Below the pieces are notes generated by a model. It was not told the origin of the DNA and searched no databases. It was given only the letters and a program-made list of their open reading frames with translations. The translations under genes were made by a program, and so were the position numbers. Of a DNA stretch of 64,000 nucleotides, positions 10,393 through 21,423 are shown one piece after another (position 1 is the stretch's first letter; each line of letters starts with the position of its first letter). Where the stretch lies: NCBI GenBank assembly GCA_002099365.1, contig MSED01000014.1, forward strand, positions 2,232,001 to 2,296,000, given 5' to 3'. Source of the stretch: Phialophora verrucosa (lineage: Eukaryota > Ascomycota > Eurotiomycetes > Chaetothyriales > Herpotrichiellaceae).

Positions 10393-13300
10393 ATGGCGGC
10401 GTACGCATCCTCATCCTCCATATCCTCCGCTCATACCACGTCTGGCCCCGGCAACTCCAGAAGCAGCTGGACGGATCCTCGAGACCCGGCACGGGATCCA
10501 GGTTCGGGTGCAGGCAAGGTGTATCCTCACTTCAAAGACATTGTGCAAGATGCCACCGCTTCTTTCCAGAACGACGGCTCGCTCACACAGTACCTGAACG
10601 AAGTCGAAAACTGCATCACCGTGGCAAAAAGCTCCGTCGACTATGGCCGCCACGATCTCGCCTACAAAAACTACGTCCGGGCATATGAGATTGCCGTCAA
10701 TCACATCCCGAAACACAAGGAGTATGGCTTTTGGGATAGCAAGCCGCACTGGAGGGCCAAGTACAGGGCTGCGCGGCATAAGTTGACCGAATTGGAGGGC
10801 CAGATGATCCAGGTCAGAGCCTTGATCGAAGAGAACAATGCCCGTTGTGGCACTCAACCGCAATCCCGCCCAATCCCTCGGAAGCCTGTCTATTCCACCG
10901 GTTTCGGAATCCCTTCAAATCTGATGCCTGGTCGGCCAGGCTCGTCTGGAAGCAACAATGCCACTCCGCGGCCGGGTTCGCCGCAGTCAGAACTGCCCGA
11001 GGCTTTGCGAATACAACGTGCGCGTCCTACAAGCAAGCCGAAACCTGAGGGTCTGCAAGGTCGGCCCCTGACTGATGCCAGCAATGACTTGAGTCAAAGA
11101 TTCGCAAAGCTTAGAGGCCTCGGAAATGCCGGCGAGCAGTCAGAGTTGTTGTCCATGCCGAAGGCGAGTGATTTCCAGCAAGGTGCGCCCTACACCTCCC
11201 AGCCCTATTCGGGCACAGACGGGGCACCTATCTCGCGGCTCAATGGGCCTCGACCGATACCAGCGTTTAGCAACGGACCTATTATTCCACCGAAGGTACC
11301 AGCGACTCCGCCAAAAGTACCTCTGGACACCTCCATGGCCATGCCCAAACCGCCCAGTCCGACCTACAGCCCGATAGACAACACTTCGGCAAGGTTTCAC
11401 ACAATCGGCAATCGATTATCTGCCGAGGGAGGCCGTCCCCCTTCAGAAAGAAAACAGACCTACTATCATCAGTCGCAGAACTCGTCCACTGCTTCCCTGC
11501 AACTTCAAAGGACCCGCGACGAGCTCACTGCTCCGTATCGACCGACGACCCCGAACGGAGTCAACTCCGCCATCGTCCCTAAGAATAGCACTAGCGATTT
11601 GCCTCATCAGACGGTCATTGACCCTCCTACCCTTCAGCAGCACATGGCCAAGTACAATGTACTTCTTATTGATATTCGAGAACGAGCCCTGTTCGACGAC
11701 GGACATATCATGTCTAGTTCGGTTATATGTATAGAACCAATATCTCTGAAGGAAGGCGTTTCAGCAGAGGAATTGGAGGATCGACTTGTGCTGGCACCGG
11801 ATACTGAACAGTCACACTTTTCTAGGCGGAATGAATTCGACCTTGTGGTGTATTACGATCAGTATACAGCCGACGTCTCCTACCTGAGCGGACCTCCGAC
11901 AATGACCAAAGCCCCGGCGCTCAGAGCTCTCTATGACACGCTTTACGAGTTTAATGACACTAAGCCTCTGAAAGATGGCCGCCCACCAGCGCTGTTGGTT
12001 GGTGGTCTCGATGGTTGGGTTGACTTTATGGGCGCACATTCTCTAGTGCGGTCAAAGACGGCGGCCACCCTGGGAACAACGCGACAACGACCTGCGGCTC
12101 TAGGTCGACCAATTGCACGGCAGCGCATGGTATCTGCCAATTCCCGCTACGAAGTGCGGAATAGGCGCCTCCGCGACCACAAGTTCCTCGACGAGAGTGA
12201 GCAGGAAGCCTGGCGGCAACAGGCGCTCCAGGAAGAAGTGACCCCGGTGGAGAAACCCCAAACGGGCAGCGACGATGATTATGAAGATATTGAGGTCGAC
12301 GAAGCAGAACCACCGTCTCCGTTCATCCCCGACTACGAGACATTCCTGCGACGTTTTCCTTCGATCCAGCAGCAGGAGTCGATGGTCATGCCAGCCCGGC
12401 GGCCTGTGCCAACATATCCTGCTACCTTTGTACCACAGCATGCTCCACTTCCGCCGGCACCAGTGCCTCAGGTACCGGCGAGACCTGCGCCTGCCATGCC
12501 GAGACCCAGCTACTCCGGTCATGCCGACATCAACGCACCGCAGCCGGCGCTCGCCAGAGTCACCTCTGCTACCCGACCACCTCTGTACTCAACTGTGACG
12601 TCGCTACGAAGGAGACTGCCCAAGACTGGTCTGACGAACTTTGGCGTCACATGCTACATGAATTCCACCTTGCAATGCTTGTCGGCGACCATTCCATTGT
12701 CCAACTTCTTCAATGATCGACTTTATGAGACTTACGTGCAGCGCAACTGGAAAGGTAGCAACGGCATTATGCCTAAAATCTACGCCAACCTGGTCCAGGC
12801 CGTGTGGCAAGGAGATAACGAGGTCATCAAACCCTCCACGTTCCGAAACTTCTGTGGCCGGATGAACCGAGAATGGGTAATTGATCGGCAGCAGGACGCA
12901 AAAGAGTTCTTTGACTTCCTCGTAGACTGTCTGCACGAGGACCTGAACGTCAACTGGGAACGGACGCCGCTGCGACCGCTTAACACGGCGGAAGAAATGC
13001 AACGAGAAAGAATGGAGATCGCAAAAGCCAGCCCAATAGAGTGGAAGCGATACGAGCACCGCGACCACAGTTACATGTCTTCTCTCTTTGCAGGCCAACA
13101 CGCCTCGCGGCTGCGCTGCCTGACCTGTAGGCGCACTTCAACCACGTACGAAGCATTCTACAGCATCAGCGTCGAGATCCCCCGAGATCGTGCTGGCCAC
13201 ATCTATGACTGCCTTTCCTCGTATTGCCGCGAAGAAAAGCTTTCGGAGCTTTGGCGGTGTCCATACTGCAAATGCGAGCGCGAAGCTACCAAACAAATCA

Positions 13301-13716
13301 TCCTCACCCGGCTGCCGCAGTTCCTGGTGATCCACTTCAAGCGCTTTGCCGCCTCGAAGCACGAGAGAGCCAAAAAGATTCACACACCGATCGAGTTTCC
13401 TCTGCAGAACCTCAGTATGGACGACTTCGTCATTCCCCGATCACCCGGTCCGCCAGATCAAGACGGACGCACGAACATGGAGCTGGCCACCACGCCGCCT
13501 TACACATATGATGCGTACGGTGTGTTACGGCATTTGGGAAATAGTGGCGATGGAGGGCATTACGTCTCCATTGTGAAGGATCCGGGCCGAGGATGCTGGA
13601 GGAAATTCGACGATGAGAGGCATGTTGACGTGGATCCGAACAAGTTAAGTTCGCGGGACAGGCTGCAGAATGGCGAAGCTTATATTGTGTTTTACCAACG
13701 AGCGCAGGGACGATGA
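10393..13716 (+). CDS. DOA4: Ubiquitin carboxyl-terminal hydrolase of the Doa4/USP8 type
   Basis: 1,107 residues, single exon. An N-terminal helical USP8-type dimerisation/MIT-like region covers about 40-130. A Pro/Ser-rich linker follows. A rhodanese-like domain runs from about 415 to 560 (NVLLIDIRERALFDDGHI). The USP catalytic domain covers about 745-1103. The Cys box is TGLTNFGVTCYMNS with catalytic Cys754 and the oxyanion-hole Asn five residues before it. The His box is GDGGHYVSIVKD with His1056. Two CxxC pairs (CLTC, CPYC) form the zinc-binding part of the fingers. Yeast Doa4 removes ubiquitin from cargo at late endosomes before vesicle budding. Divergent from VPS27 and convergent with TRM7, with about 210 bp between the stops. 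Confidence 0.95.
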   Translation: MAAYASSSSISSAHTTSGPGNSRSSWTDPRDPARDPGSGAGKVYPHFKDIVQDATASFQNDGSLTQYLNEVENCITVAKSSVDYGRHDLAYKNYVRAYEIAVNHIPKHKEYGFWDSKPHWRAKYRAARHKLTELEGQMIQVRALIEENNARCGTQPQSRPIPRKPVYSTGFGIPSNLMPGRPGSSGSNNATPRPGSPQSELPEALRIQRARPTSKPKPEGLQGRPLTDASNDLSQRFAKLRGLGNAGEQSELLSMPKASDFQQGAPYTSQPYSGTDGAPISRLNGPRPIPAFSNGPIIPPKVPATPPKVPLDTSMAMPKPPSPTYSPIDNTSARFHTIGNRLSAEGGRPPSERKQTYYHQSQNSSTASLQLQRTRDELTAPYRPTTPNGVNSAIVPKNSTSDLPHQTVIDPPTLQQHMAKYNVLLIDIRERALFDDGHIMSSSVICIEPISLKEGVSAEELEDRLVLAPDTEQSHFSRRNEFDLVVYYDQYTADVSYLSGPPTMTKAPALRALYDTLYEFNDTKPLKDGRPPALLVGGLDGWVDFMGAHSLVRSKTAATLGTTRQRPAALGRPIARQRMVSANSRYEVRNRRLRDHKFLDESEQEAWRQQALQEEVTPVEKPQTGSDDDYEDIEVDEAEPPSPFIPDYETFLRRFPSIQQQESMVMPARRPVPTYPATFVPQHAPLPPAPVPQVPARPAPAMPRPSYSGHADINAPQPALARVTSATRPPLYSTVTSLRRRLPKTGLTNFGVTCYMNSTLQCLSATIPLSNFFNDRLYETYVQRNWKGSNGIMPKIYANLVQAVWQGDNEVIKPSTFRNFCGRMNREWVIDRQQDAKEFFDFLVDCLHEDLNVNWERTPLRPLNTAEEMQRERMEIAKASPIEWKRYEHRDHSYMSSLFAGQHASRLRCLTCRRTSTTYEAFYSISVEIPRDRAGHIYDCLSSYCREEKLSELWRCPYCKCEREATKQIILTRLPQFLVIHFKRFAASKHERAKKIHTPIEFPLQNLSMDDFVIPRSPGPPDQDGRTNMELATTPPYTYDAYGVLRHLGNSGDGGHYVSIVKDPGRGCWRKFDDERHVDVDPNKLSSRDRLQNGEAYIVFYQRAQGR

Positions 13717-13929
13717 TTGCTCGGGCTTTTCGTGCGTGAGACATTGAAGCAAGCGATGCAAGCGTTGGCGCAATGGGCAAGGCTTCCAGAGACCGTCCAG
13801 GTGTAGCATTGGTCGATTGGACGGCACGTTCTGAGTGCCGATAGAAACCTGTGAATACCGTAGTTCGGCATGATTGACGAGTCACGAAGAATGTTCGATA
13901 TGAGGCAATGAAAAACGAGCGAGTACTCA

Positions 13930-15261
13930 TCATCCCGCTTCGCTGCTCCGAACCGTGTCCCTCTTCTTCGTCTTGCCGTACATTCCACCCCCGGCTCGGC
14001 GTCTCTCCAGTGCCATCTTGTACGGGGGTGCTGTTGGCGGCTGGACTGGGTCGAGACTGACGTGACCTGCTGGCAGCTTGTAGGTGGCGTCGCTATCCCA
14101 GGCCGAGAGGTCGCCGCAGGCTAAGAATGGAGCGATGTACCTTGCCGGATCGGTCTGTTCGTCTGGGAAATGGAGCTCAACGATGCCGTCGGGGCGCAGA
14201 TGGCGGGTTTGTCCCTGCGTCGTTGCGCCTGCGGATGGTGGTGACTTGCCAGGGGGAGGGTGCTCGACGTCGGAGTTTTCTTCAGCCCCAGCAGCATTGT
14301 CCGACACAGTGGGCTCATTTGCGGACGCTCCTTTCGCAGCAGGTTTGTCCTGCTGTCCTCGTCCCAGTCCGTCCTCCGTCGCCGCCTCAAGTGCGCCCCC
14401 GAGCTCCGGCGTCCACAGCATCTCATCCCCGTCGTTGTTCTGGACCAGGACGGGCCTGTAGTCCTCGCAAACGACAAACGCCTCGATGCTACTCGCACGG
14501 CTGGCCCTCGGCTTCGCCACACTGACTCTCGCGAACAGAATCCTCAACTGCGCGTAGATCAGATCCACGTCCCGGCCCCGAAATATCTTGGCCACGAACT
14601 TCCCGCCGGGCCGCAACACTTTGGTCGCGAGGACGAGTGCGGAATAGAGCAGCTGGCTCTGCACGTAGATGTCGAGGGAGTGCAAGCCCGTGACGTCGGG
14701 GGCGCCGTCCGAGATGACCAGGTCGACGAGGTGCGTGCCGTCCGCGGGCGAGAAGGCCGGGTCGATGGCGTGGAGCAGCCGCGGCACCGTCGACGGGTGG
14801 GTGATGTCGGCTTGCAGTTGGGTGATGCCCTCGAGGGGCGCCATGGGCTGGAGGTCTATGGCGACGATCTCGACGTTGGCGCGGGGCTTCAGCTCGGGCT
14901 GCTCCCCGTCCAGGTCGAGAGAGTCCAACTGCGTCCGGGCGAGGTCGTCGGCGGTGCCTTGTCCGTGTCGGTGTTGCTCTGGCTGTGCCGTCCGCCGACG
15001 ATTGAAGCGTTCCATCCGCTCACACCATGCTCGGCGGCCGAAACTCTCGCCCTTGATCAAGATGCGACTGAGCACTTGGCTCCAACTGCCCGGGGCGGCG
15101 CAGAGGTCTACCACCCGTGTGCATTTCTCCGGCTCAGCGTAGGAGAAGAGATCGAATTGCTCGTCGATCTGGATAAGTTTGAAGGCGCTGCGGGCGCGCC
15201 AGTTTTGTTCCTTGGCGAGCCGGTAGTAGGCGTCTCTTTTGTCTTTGGAGGACTTGCCCAT
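13930..15261 (-). CDS. TRM7: tRNA 2'-O-ribose methyltransferase Trm7 (FtsJ family)
   Basis: 443 residues, single exon. It methylates the ribose of C32 and N34 in the anticodon loop of certain tRNAs, from family knowledge. The start MGKSSKDKRDAYYRLAKEQ is the canonical Trm7 N-terminus. The SAM motif is VVDLCAAPGSWSQVL. The FtsJ catalytic tetrad reads Lys28-Asp185-Lys225-Glu260 (SAFKL, ISDGAPD, FVAKIF, SSIEAF). Between the SAM motif and the next strand there is an insertion of roughly 60 polar residues (about 71-130). A C-terminal extension of about 130 residues adds further length over the ~310-residue yeast enzyme. It includes a low-complexity Glu/Pro segment and a basic tail. High GC explains the large antisense ORFs over it. 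Confidence 0.94.
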   Translation of the reverse strand: MGKSSKDKRDAYYRLAKEQNWRARSAFKLIQIDEQFDLFSYAEPEKCTRVVDLCAAPGSWSQVLSRILIKGESFGRRAWCERMERFNRRRTAQPEQHRHGQGTADDLARTQLDSLDLDGEQPELKPRANVEIVAIDLQPMAPLEGITQLQADITHPSTVPRLLHAIDPAFSPADGTHLVDLVISDGAPDVTGLHSLDIYVQSQLLYSALVLATKVLRPGGKFVAKIFRGRDVDLIYAQLRILFARVSVAKPRASRASSIEAFVVCEDYRPVLVQNNDGDEMLWTPELGGALEAATEDGLGRGQQDKPAAKGASANEPTVSDNAAGAEENSDVEHPPPGKSPPSAGATTQGQTRHLRPDGIVELHFPDEQTDPARYIAPFLACGDLSAWDSDATYKLPAGHVSLDPVQPPTAPPYKMALERRRAGGGMYGKTKKRDTVRSSEAG

Positions 15262-16917
15262 GGTTTACCGGTTGAGTCGTTCTTTGTGTTTGATCGAGAG
15301 TTGTAGATGTGGGGGAAGGAAGAACAAAGTCGGGGGAAAAATTAACGAGTCACGCAAGGCTGAGAGGACTGCGGCGTGGCAAGGCTGCGAGAATGCGTTG
15401 AGGCGGTCCTGTGCTTCGCCGGATGCAAGGAAGCAGTTCTTCAGCCGTCGCCCCGGCCCCTTTGCACAGTCAATAATTCATCATCCCTCCGAGTCGAGTT
15501 GCACATTGAATGCACTAGGAAGCGCAGGTCTTTGCATCGATACAGGAAGGTGCACAATGATATACAAAAGCGTAACAACCTATCTGCCTGGCTGTCCATT
15601 AAGGGATCAATCCTATGCTGCATCCGGTTGTCGCATTCTCTACACAATGTCACTTCTCTGGTCTGGTCCAGATCGTTCTGGCACAACTTCTTCAAAGTAT
15701 TGCGATCTTTTCTTCCACGCTCGCAGTTGCTATTACGGATTGCACCAAATTCGTGGAACATTCTCGGAAAGTCTATCGCACCAAAGATACCAAACAAGCC
15801 GGAAAGGCCTATCGGTGGGTGTCGTCAGACTTTGCGCCCTCGGTGAAATCTCCCTCATGTCAATCTCTTTGCCCTGTGGACTTGAACCATCCAACAGATA
15901 TCTTCTTCCAGTGACGCGATTAAAGCGAGAAGAATCCAGAAGAGAGCGAAAAGGGGCGCACATGTAGGTCATTACCGATTCCGAAACCCCACAAGTACGG
16001 GATTGGTATCTCAGGGCAATTTTGTCGCATCCAGGTGTACGTTGCTGCTTCGGACCGCACCTTCTAATTCATGTTTCCAGAATTCGAAGACTTTCAGCTT
16101 TTATGGAAATAAGAATCAAATTATAACCCGATCTTTCGGTGTCTGTGCGTCCGTTCCAGTTGCGTGTTACGCCGTGATACAGGCGTTGAAGTCCCATGCC
16201 TCCATTCCACAAAGCCACCCAGGCGACAAGATTGATGACCCTTAATCCGAGGTGACAAGCAACAACTTCTTTGATTTCGTCCCGCTTCTAAAACAGTTCC
16301 CGGGAAAGGTCGATTCGTTTGGTCGGATGGGTCAACTGTCAGAAAATGTTGCTTTCAACTTCGCAAGCCGAATCATGGGAGGTGGGTGTTTGCAGTAGAT
16401 AGTCTTTCCGCGCGGATCCGGGGCTGAGGCGAGGTTGCATCTCTTTCTTCCGATCATCGATCTGAGGTAGACCGGGTAGCAGAAGCGGAAAGCCAGGTTA
16501 GAGTCCAAGACAGTCCAATGCGCAAACAGGACAGGAATGGAGGGCCAATAGATGGGGAAAGTGCATGTAGTGCAGAGAGCCTTTTTGCCTTTCACTTGAT
16601 GGCAATCGCCTCCTGTTTCGACAGAGGGGACGTCTTGCTCGATCAAGACGGTCGAGGTAGCAAGGTTCCGCAGCCTGTGACTCGCAAGATCAGCCTTGCG
16701 CCCACGAGGCTGTGCTGCCTCGCTCATGTTGCCTGTTTGGATTTCCTCCGACTCTAGACGCGGTACGGAGAAACCTGTCGACCCGGCCGCAAATCCATGG
16801 CCGCAGTTGAGGCCAGTTCCAGGGAAACGAAGGTGGTCGACTCGTACCCCAGGACTGCTATCTTGATCTGGTAGCCTATTCCTCTTGCAAGATTGCATTG
16901 AAGTGCTTCCCGCAGTC
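15262..16917. other. Intergenic, divergent TRM7 / coatomer zeta
   Basis: About 1.65 kb. Several ORFs of 80-240 codons occur on both strands, including ones overlapping the TRM7 start and the coatomer zeta start. None has a domain, coherent composition or conserved motif. I looked at a GGTTCAAGTCC-like stretch near 15880 (minus strand) as a possible tRNA T-arm and found no paired arms around it. I see nothing I can support beyond promoters and leaders. Confidence 0.45.
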
Positions 16918-17581
16918 ATGGCGCCCAGCATGTCGCTGCACAGCGTTGTCGCAATCCTCATCCTCACCACCGACTCCTCGCCGGACTCGGCCAGACTGTT
17001 TGCCAAATACTACAATCCCCCACATACCAATGCCACACAACAGCCTGCACAAGCGTCGCAGCCGTATCCGAGCTTGAAGGAGCAAAAAGCGTTTGAGAAA
17101 GGGCTGCTGGAAAAGACCGCCAAACAGACCTCGGATGTGATACTCTACGACAACAAAGTTGTGGTGTTCAAGATGGAGAGCGACGTGATGCTGTATGTTG
17201 TGGGCAGTGCCGAGGAGAATGAGATCCTACTCTACAATGTTGTCCTGGCGCTTAGAGACACATTAAGCATCCTGCTCAAGTACGCTCTGGGTCCTCCCTC
17301 CGTGTTAGCAATAGAATATCACTGACCCAAGACACAGGAACTCAACAGACAAGCGCACAATCATGGAAAACTACGACCTGGTAACTTTGGCCATCGACGA
17401 GATTGTCGACGACGGCATTGTATTGGAGACAGATCCTGTCATGGTGGCTTCAAGGGTATCCAAAGCGCCGGCACAGGATGCGCCCAATATGAAGAACCTC
17501 GACCTAAGCGAGCAGGGCATACAGAATCTGTGGGAGTTTGGCAAGAAACAGGGTATGGAGTTTGTGAGGCGGAATCTGTGA
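16918..17581 (+). CDS. RET3: Coatomer subunit zeta (COPI)
   Basis: Two exons: 16918-17279 and 17338-17581, giving 201 residues. The 58-nt intron 17280-17337 (GTACGC...CACAG) interrupts a Lys codon and restores the conserved block around DTLSILLK and DKRTIMENYDLV. The start is MAPSMSLHSVVAILIL. The open frame extends 33 nt upstream, but the family begins here. Zeta is a small longin-fold COPI subunit pairing with gamma-COP, and the sequence shows the expected ILYDNKVVVFK and LAIDEIVDDGIVLETDP blocks. COPI vesicles return KDEL-tagged proteins to the ER, a loose link with the KDEL enzyme at 5.8 kb that is probably coincidental. Confidence 0.95.
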
Positions 17582-18000
17582 ACGCCGAGGTGTCTATGTG
17601 GAGGGAGATGAATTGATTTGGACAGGTCCAGAATCGGAGCTCTGCGACTGGGCGGGCAGGCATGTTTGGTGAAGCACACACACACTCTGCATGGCGTTAG
17701 GAGGGTGGAAACGGAATGACAGGCACCAAGAATAGAGACCAGCTCGTGAAGTCACACGTCTGTAGTGCAGGATGTATATGCACACACGGGCACGTCAGCC
17801 TTGTGGTGGGCGCTCAGCCTCGCCGCGGGCACGCGAGTCAGAACCACAAACCCCGAAGCGACGTCATTGCGACATCGAAGCGGACGAAGGACTGAAATAA
17901 TTTGGCTCACATGCTCCAAGACGATCTCAACGATCCTAGACGTTCTCTCGTTTCTGTTCCGCATAGACTCTAGTTCACCGCTGACATCCATCCTCCCAGC
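17582..18000 (+). other. Intergenic between coatomer zeta and RQC2
   Basis: About 420 bp between two plus-strand genes. It contains a short (AC)n run near 17670-17690 and no convincing ORF or RNA gene. Confidence 0.45.
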
Positions 18001-21000
18001 ATGAAGCAGCGGTTCTCGTCCCTCGATGTCAAGGTTCATCAGAGTATCCCGCAACATTGGCTCTCATTCTTCTGACTCCTGCTCCAGGTCATCGCAAACG
18101 AACTAGCCAGCTCCCTCACCACCCTTCGCGTCTCCAACATCTACGACCTCTCCAGTCGGATCTTCCTCTTCAAGTTTGCGAAGCCAGGCAAAAGAGAACA
18201 ACTCCTCGTCGACTCCGGCTTCCGGTGCCATTTGACCTCGTTCTCCCGAACCGCCGCCTCCGCGCCGTCCGCATTTGTCAGCCGACTGCGAAAGTACCTC
18301 AAGAGCAGACGAGTCACGGCCGTGCGCCAGATAGGCACGGACCGGGTGATTGAGATTGCGTTTAGTGATGGGCAATATCGACTGTTCCTGGAGTTCTTTG
18401 CCGCCGGGAATATCGTCGTCACGGATGCGGATTTGAATGTGCTGGCGCTACAGCGACAGGTCAGTGAGGGACAAGAAGATGTGGACGTCAAGTTGGGCGG
18501 CAAGTACACGCTCGAGGCGAAGCAGAATTTCCACGGCGTGCCGCCCATCACTGACGAGCGGGTAAAGACGGCGCTGGAGAAGGCCGTCCAACGTGCGAAA
18601 CTCGCAAAGGAGGTTGGCGGAAAGAAAGCGAAGCGAGCCAAGGGGGGAGATGATGTGAGGAAAGCGCTGAGCGACGGCTTTCCCGAACTTCCTTACCATC
18701 TCCTCGAGCACGCCTTCATCGAGACAGGCGCAGACTCCACCCAGAAGGCAGACGCTGTTCTGGCGAGTCCGGACGCTCTGCAGTCTGTGATCAAGGCGCT
18801 ACAGCGTGCCGTCGAGATATTCGAGTCCCTGGATGCCGGTCACTCTACGGGTTACATCATCGCGAAGACCAAAGTTACCCCGTCGGCACAGGCACAGGCA
18901 CAGGCACAACCTTCCGAGGCACAGGAGACAAGCAGAGGCAATCTACTGTACGATGACTTCCATCCCTTCCGACCTGCCCAGTTCGAAAACAAGCCTGGTC
19001 TTCACATCTTGGAATTTGATGGATTCAATCGCACGGTCGATGAGTTCTATTCCTCCATCGAGTCCCAGAAGCTGGAATCCCGCTTGACTGAGCGAGAAGA
19101 GGCAGCCAGGCGGAAATTGGAAGCTACAAGGACCGAACATGAGAAGCGATTGGCCGGATTGCAACAAGTGCAAGAGTTGCATGTCCGGAAGGCGCAGGCA
19201 ATTGAGGCCAACACCCACCGTGTTGACGAGGCCTGTTCCGCCGTGAACGGCTTGATTGCGCAAGGCATGGACTGGGTGGATATCGGCAAGCTCATTGAGA
19301 ATGAGCAGAAGCGAGGAAATGTCGTGGCTCAGATGGTCAAGCTTCCACTAAAGCTCGAGGAGAACACCGTTACACTGTTACTAGATGAACCTAGCTTCGA
19401 CGAGGGCTACGAAACTGATGAGGAAGATGTGACAGACGATGAGACCCAATCAGATGAAGACTCTGCCGCGCCAAACAAGCCTATAGCGGGAGAACGACGA
19501 CTCGCAATCGATATTGACCTCGGGCTCTCGCCGTGGGCAAACGCACGGCAATACTACGAACACAAGAAGTTTGCCGCTGGCAAAGAGAAACGAACCATGG
19601 AAGCTTCGACGAAAGCCCTCAAATCGGCCGAGCAAAAGATTGAATTAGACCTGAAGAAAGGCCTGAAGACCGAAAAGGCCGTTCTACGCCCTGCAAGGAA
19701 GCAATTCTGGTTCGAGAAGTTCTTGTACTTCATCTCCAGCGACGGATATCTGGTGATCGGAGGCAAGGACGCGCAGCAGAATGAATTGCTGTACCGGCGA
19801 TACCTGAAGAAAGGCGATATCTACGTCCATGCCGACTTGCAGGGCGCGTCGACCGTCATTGTGAAGAATAACCCCAAGACTCCTGATGCGCCGATTCCTC
19901 CCTCGACGCTGTCGCAGGCTGGGGCATTGACTGTATGTACGAGCAGTGCCTGGGACTCAAAAGCGATAATGGGCGCATGGTGGGTCAATGCAGATCAAGT
20001 CAGCAAGACCGCTCCGACGGGCGAGTATCTCACCACAGGTGGATTCATCATCAGGGGACATAAGAATCTTTTGCCTCCAAGCCAGTTACTTCTAGGCTTC
20101 GGGGTCATGTGGCTGATCAGTGAGGAGAGTAGAGCTAATCATGGCAAGCATCGACTGGAGAGGACTGAAAGTATGCTGTCCGGAGAGGCTGAGGCACTAG
20201 CCAATGATGCCCGAGGTCTGTCGATTGACGAAGAAGACGTTGAGAGTGAAGATAAGCCGGACGTCCATCAAGAACAAGCGATCCCAGATGTGGAGGAGGC
20301 CGCGGACGATGCGGCGGAAGAGAAAAACGAAGATGATCGTGGAGTAGACTTGGACGAGGCCCGCAAAGAGGTCGCTGAGATTGATGATGAAGACGACAAC
20401 CACGACTCAGCGGCTGCCTCAGAGGCTGAAAACGAGAGATCAAATCCCTTGCAAGCGGCGGGACCTAGCTCCGGCCGAGACAGCCTCACCGATAAGCCCG
20501 GCGCACGAATATCAGCCGATGGAAAAGACGAAGATGAAGACGAAGACGAAGAGGGCGACGAAGACGGCGACCGGGAAGATACTCGAGATACGTCCGAGAA
20601 CGCGACCCCCTCGACTCGCCCTTCAACCCCAGCATCTTCCTCGAACGCCATCTCAGCAAAAGTAAAACCGGCGCACCTCGCTCGCGGCAAGAGAAGCAAA
20701 GCCAAGCGCGCGGCGAAGAAGTACGCCGACCAAGACGAAGAAGACCGCGCCCTAGCAATGCAGCTCCTGGGAAGCAATCGCGCACAGGAACAGCGCAAGG
20801 AAGCCGAAGCGGATAAGGCGGCCAGGGAGGCCAAAGCCCAGGCCGACCGAGAGAGGCGAAAAGCGCAGCACGCGAAAGCCGCGGACCGCGAGCGGGCCAG
20901 GAGGGAGAGACTCGAGAAACAGAGCGAGACAGCCGCCGTGCTCGACGAAGATGACGAATTATCCAAGGAGCAGCTAGAGCAAGAACGCCAAGAGTTGCTG

Positions 21001-21423
21001 TCCATCGACCGGCTCGTGCCCCTGCCGGAGCCGGGCGACGAACTCCTCGCCGCAATCCCTGTAGTCGCGCCCTGGAGCGCGCTCACCCGCCAGAAGTATA
21101 AAATCAAGCTCCAGCCCGGGACGGTCAAGAAGGGCAAGGCCGTCAAGGAGATTGTGGGATTCTGGACGTCTCTGGGGTCCCGGGGCCCGAAGGTCGTAGA
21201 TGAAAATAACCGGGAGAGGGATCGTGTCTGGAGACGCGAGCTCGAGTTGCTGAAGGAGTGGAGGGTCGAAGAAATTGTCGGGGGTGTGCCGGTCAAGGGG
21301 TGTAGGATCGTTCAGGGCGGCGGACTGGGCGGGAATCTTGGTGGAAGCGGTGGAGGGGGTGGAGGAGGTAAGGCGAAGGGCGCTGGAGGGAGAGGGAAGG
21401 GCGGGGGGAAGAAGGGCAGATAG
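18001..21423 (+). CDS. RQC2: Ribosome quality control factor Rqc2 (NEMF/NFACT family)
   Basis: Two exons: 18001-18033 (11 codons) and 18088-21423, giving 1,122 residues. The 54-nt intron 18034-18087 (GTTCAT...CTCCAG) follows MKQRFSSLDVK. Without it the protein lacks the strongly conserved N-terminus. NFACT-N starts at residue 1. Asp9 and the Asp96-Arg97 pair (IGTDRV) match the yeast residues known to be needed for CAT-tail synthesis. A coiled coil lies around 342-405, the NFACT-R domain around 550-665 (WFEKFLYFISSDGYLVIGGKDA), and the C-terminal NFACT-C region around 960-1080. Between them lies a long Asp/Glu-rich, low-complexity linker and a basic coiled segment. The tail is Gly/Lys-rich. 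The factor binds stalled 60S subunits, recruits Ltn1 and adds Ala/Thr tails. Confidence 0.95.
18034..18087 (+). other. Intron of RQC2
   Basis: 54 nt with donor GTTCAT, acceptor CCAG and a TTCTGACTC branch-site match about 12 nt before the acceptor. It contains an in-frame TGA. The donor is slightly unusual, but the joined protein matches the family exactly (SLDVK then VIANEL). Confidence 0.8.
18885..18910 (+). repeat. Short GCACAG microsatellite in RQC2
   Basis: About four tandem copies of GCACAG encode an Ala-Gln repeat in the linker after NFACT-N. It is in frame, so copy-number change would alter length without shifting the frame. Confidence 0.7.

Noticed and set aside
14260..15306. 348-codon plus-strand ORF over TRM7
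   Set aside because: It is antisense to a clear TRM7 with intact catalytic residues. It arises from high GC and shows no domain of its own.
15840..15930. Possible minus-strand tRNA (GGTTCAAGTCC T-loop-like string)
   Set aside because: The flanking bases form only a three-pair stem and no acceptor or anticodon arm could be drawn.
15239..15967. 242-codon plus-strand ORF between TRM7 and coatomer zeta
   Set aside because: No domain, erratic composition, and its start overlaps the TRM7 start region antisense. Treated as chance.
16332..17006. 224-codon minus-strand ORF overlapping coatomer zeta start
   Set aside because: It overlaps conserved coatomer exon 1 antisense and lacks recognisable features.
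20268..21296. 342-codon minus-strand ORF over RQC2
   Set aside because: It is a Ser-rich shadow of the acidic and basic low-complexity part of RQC2 (GAA/GAC codons read in reverse).
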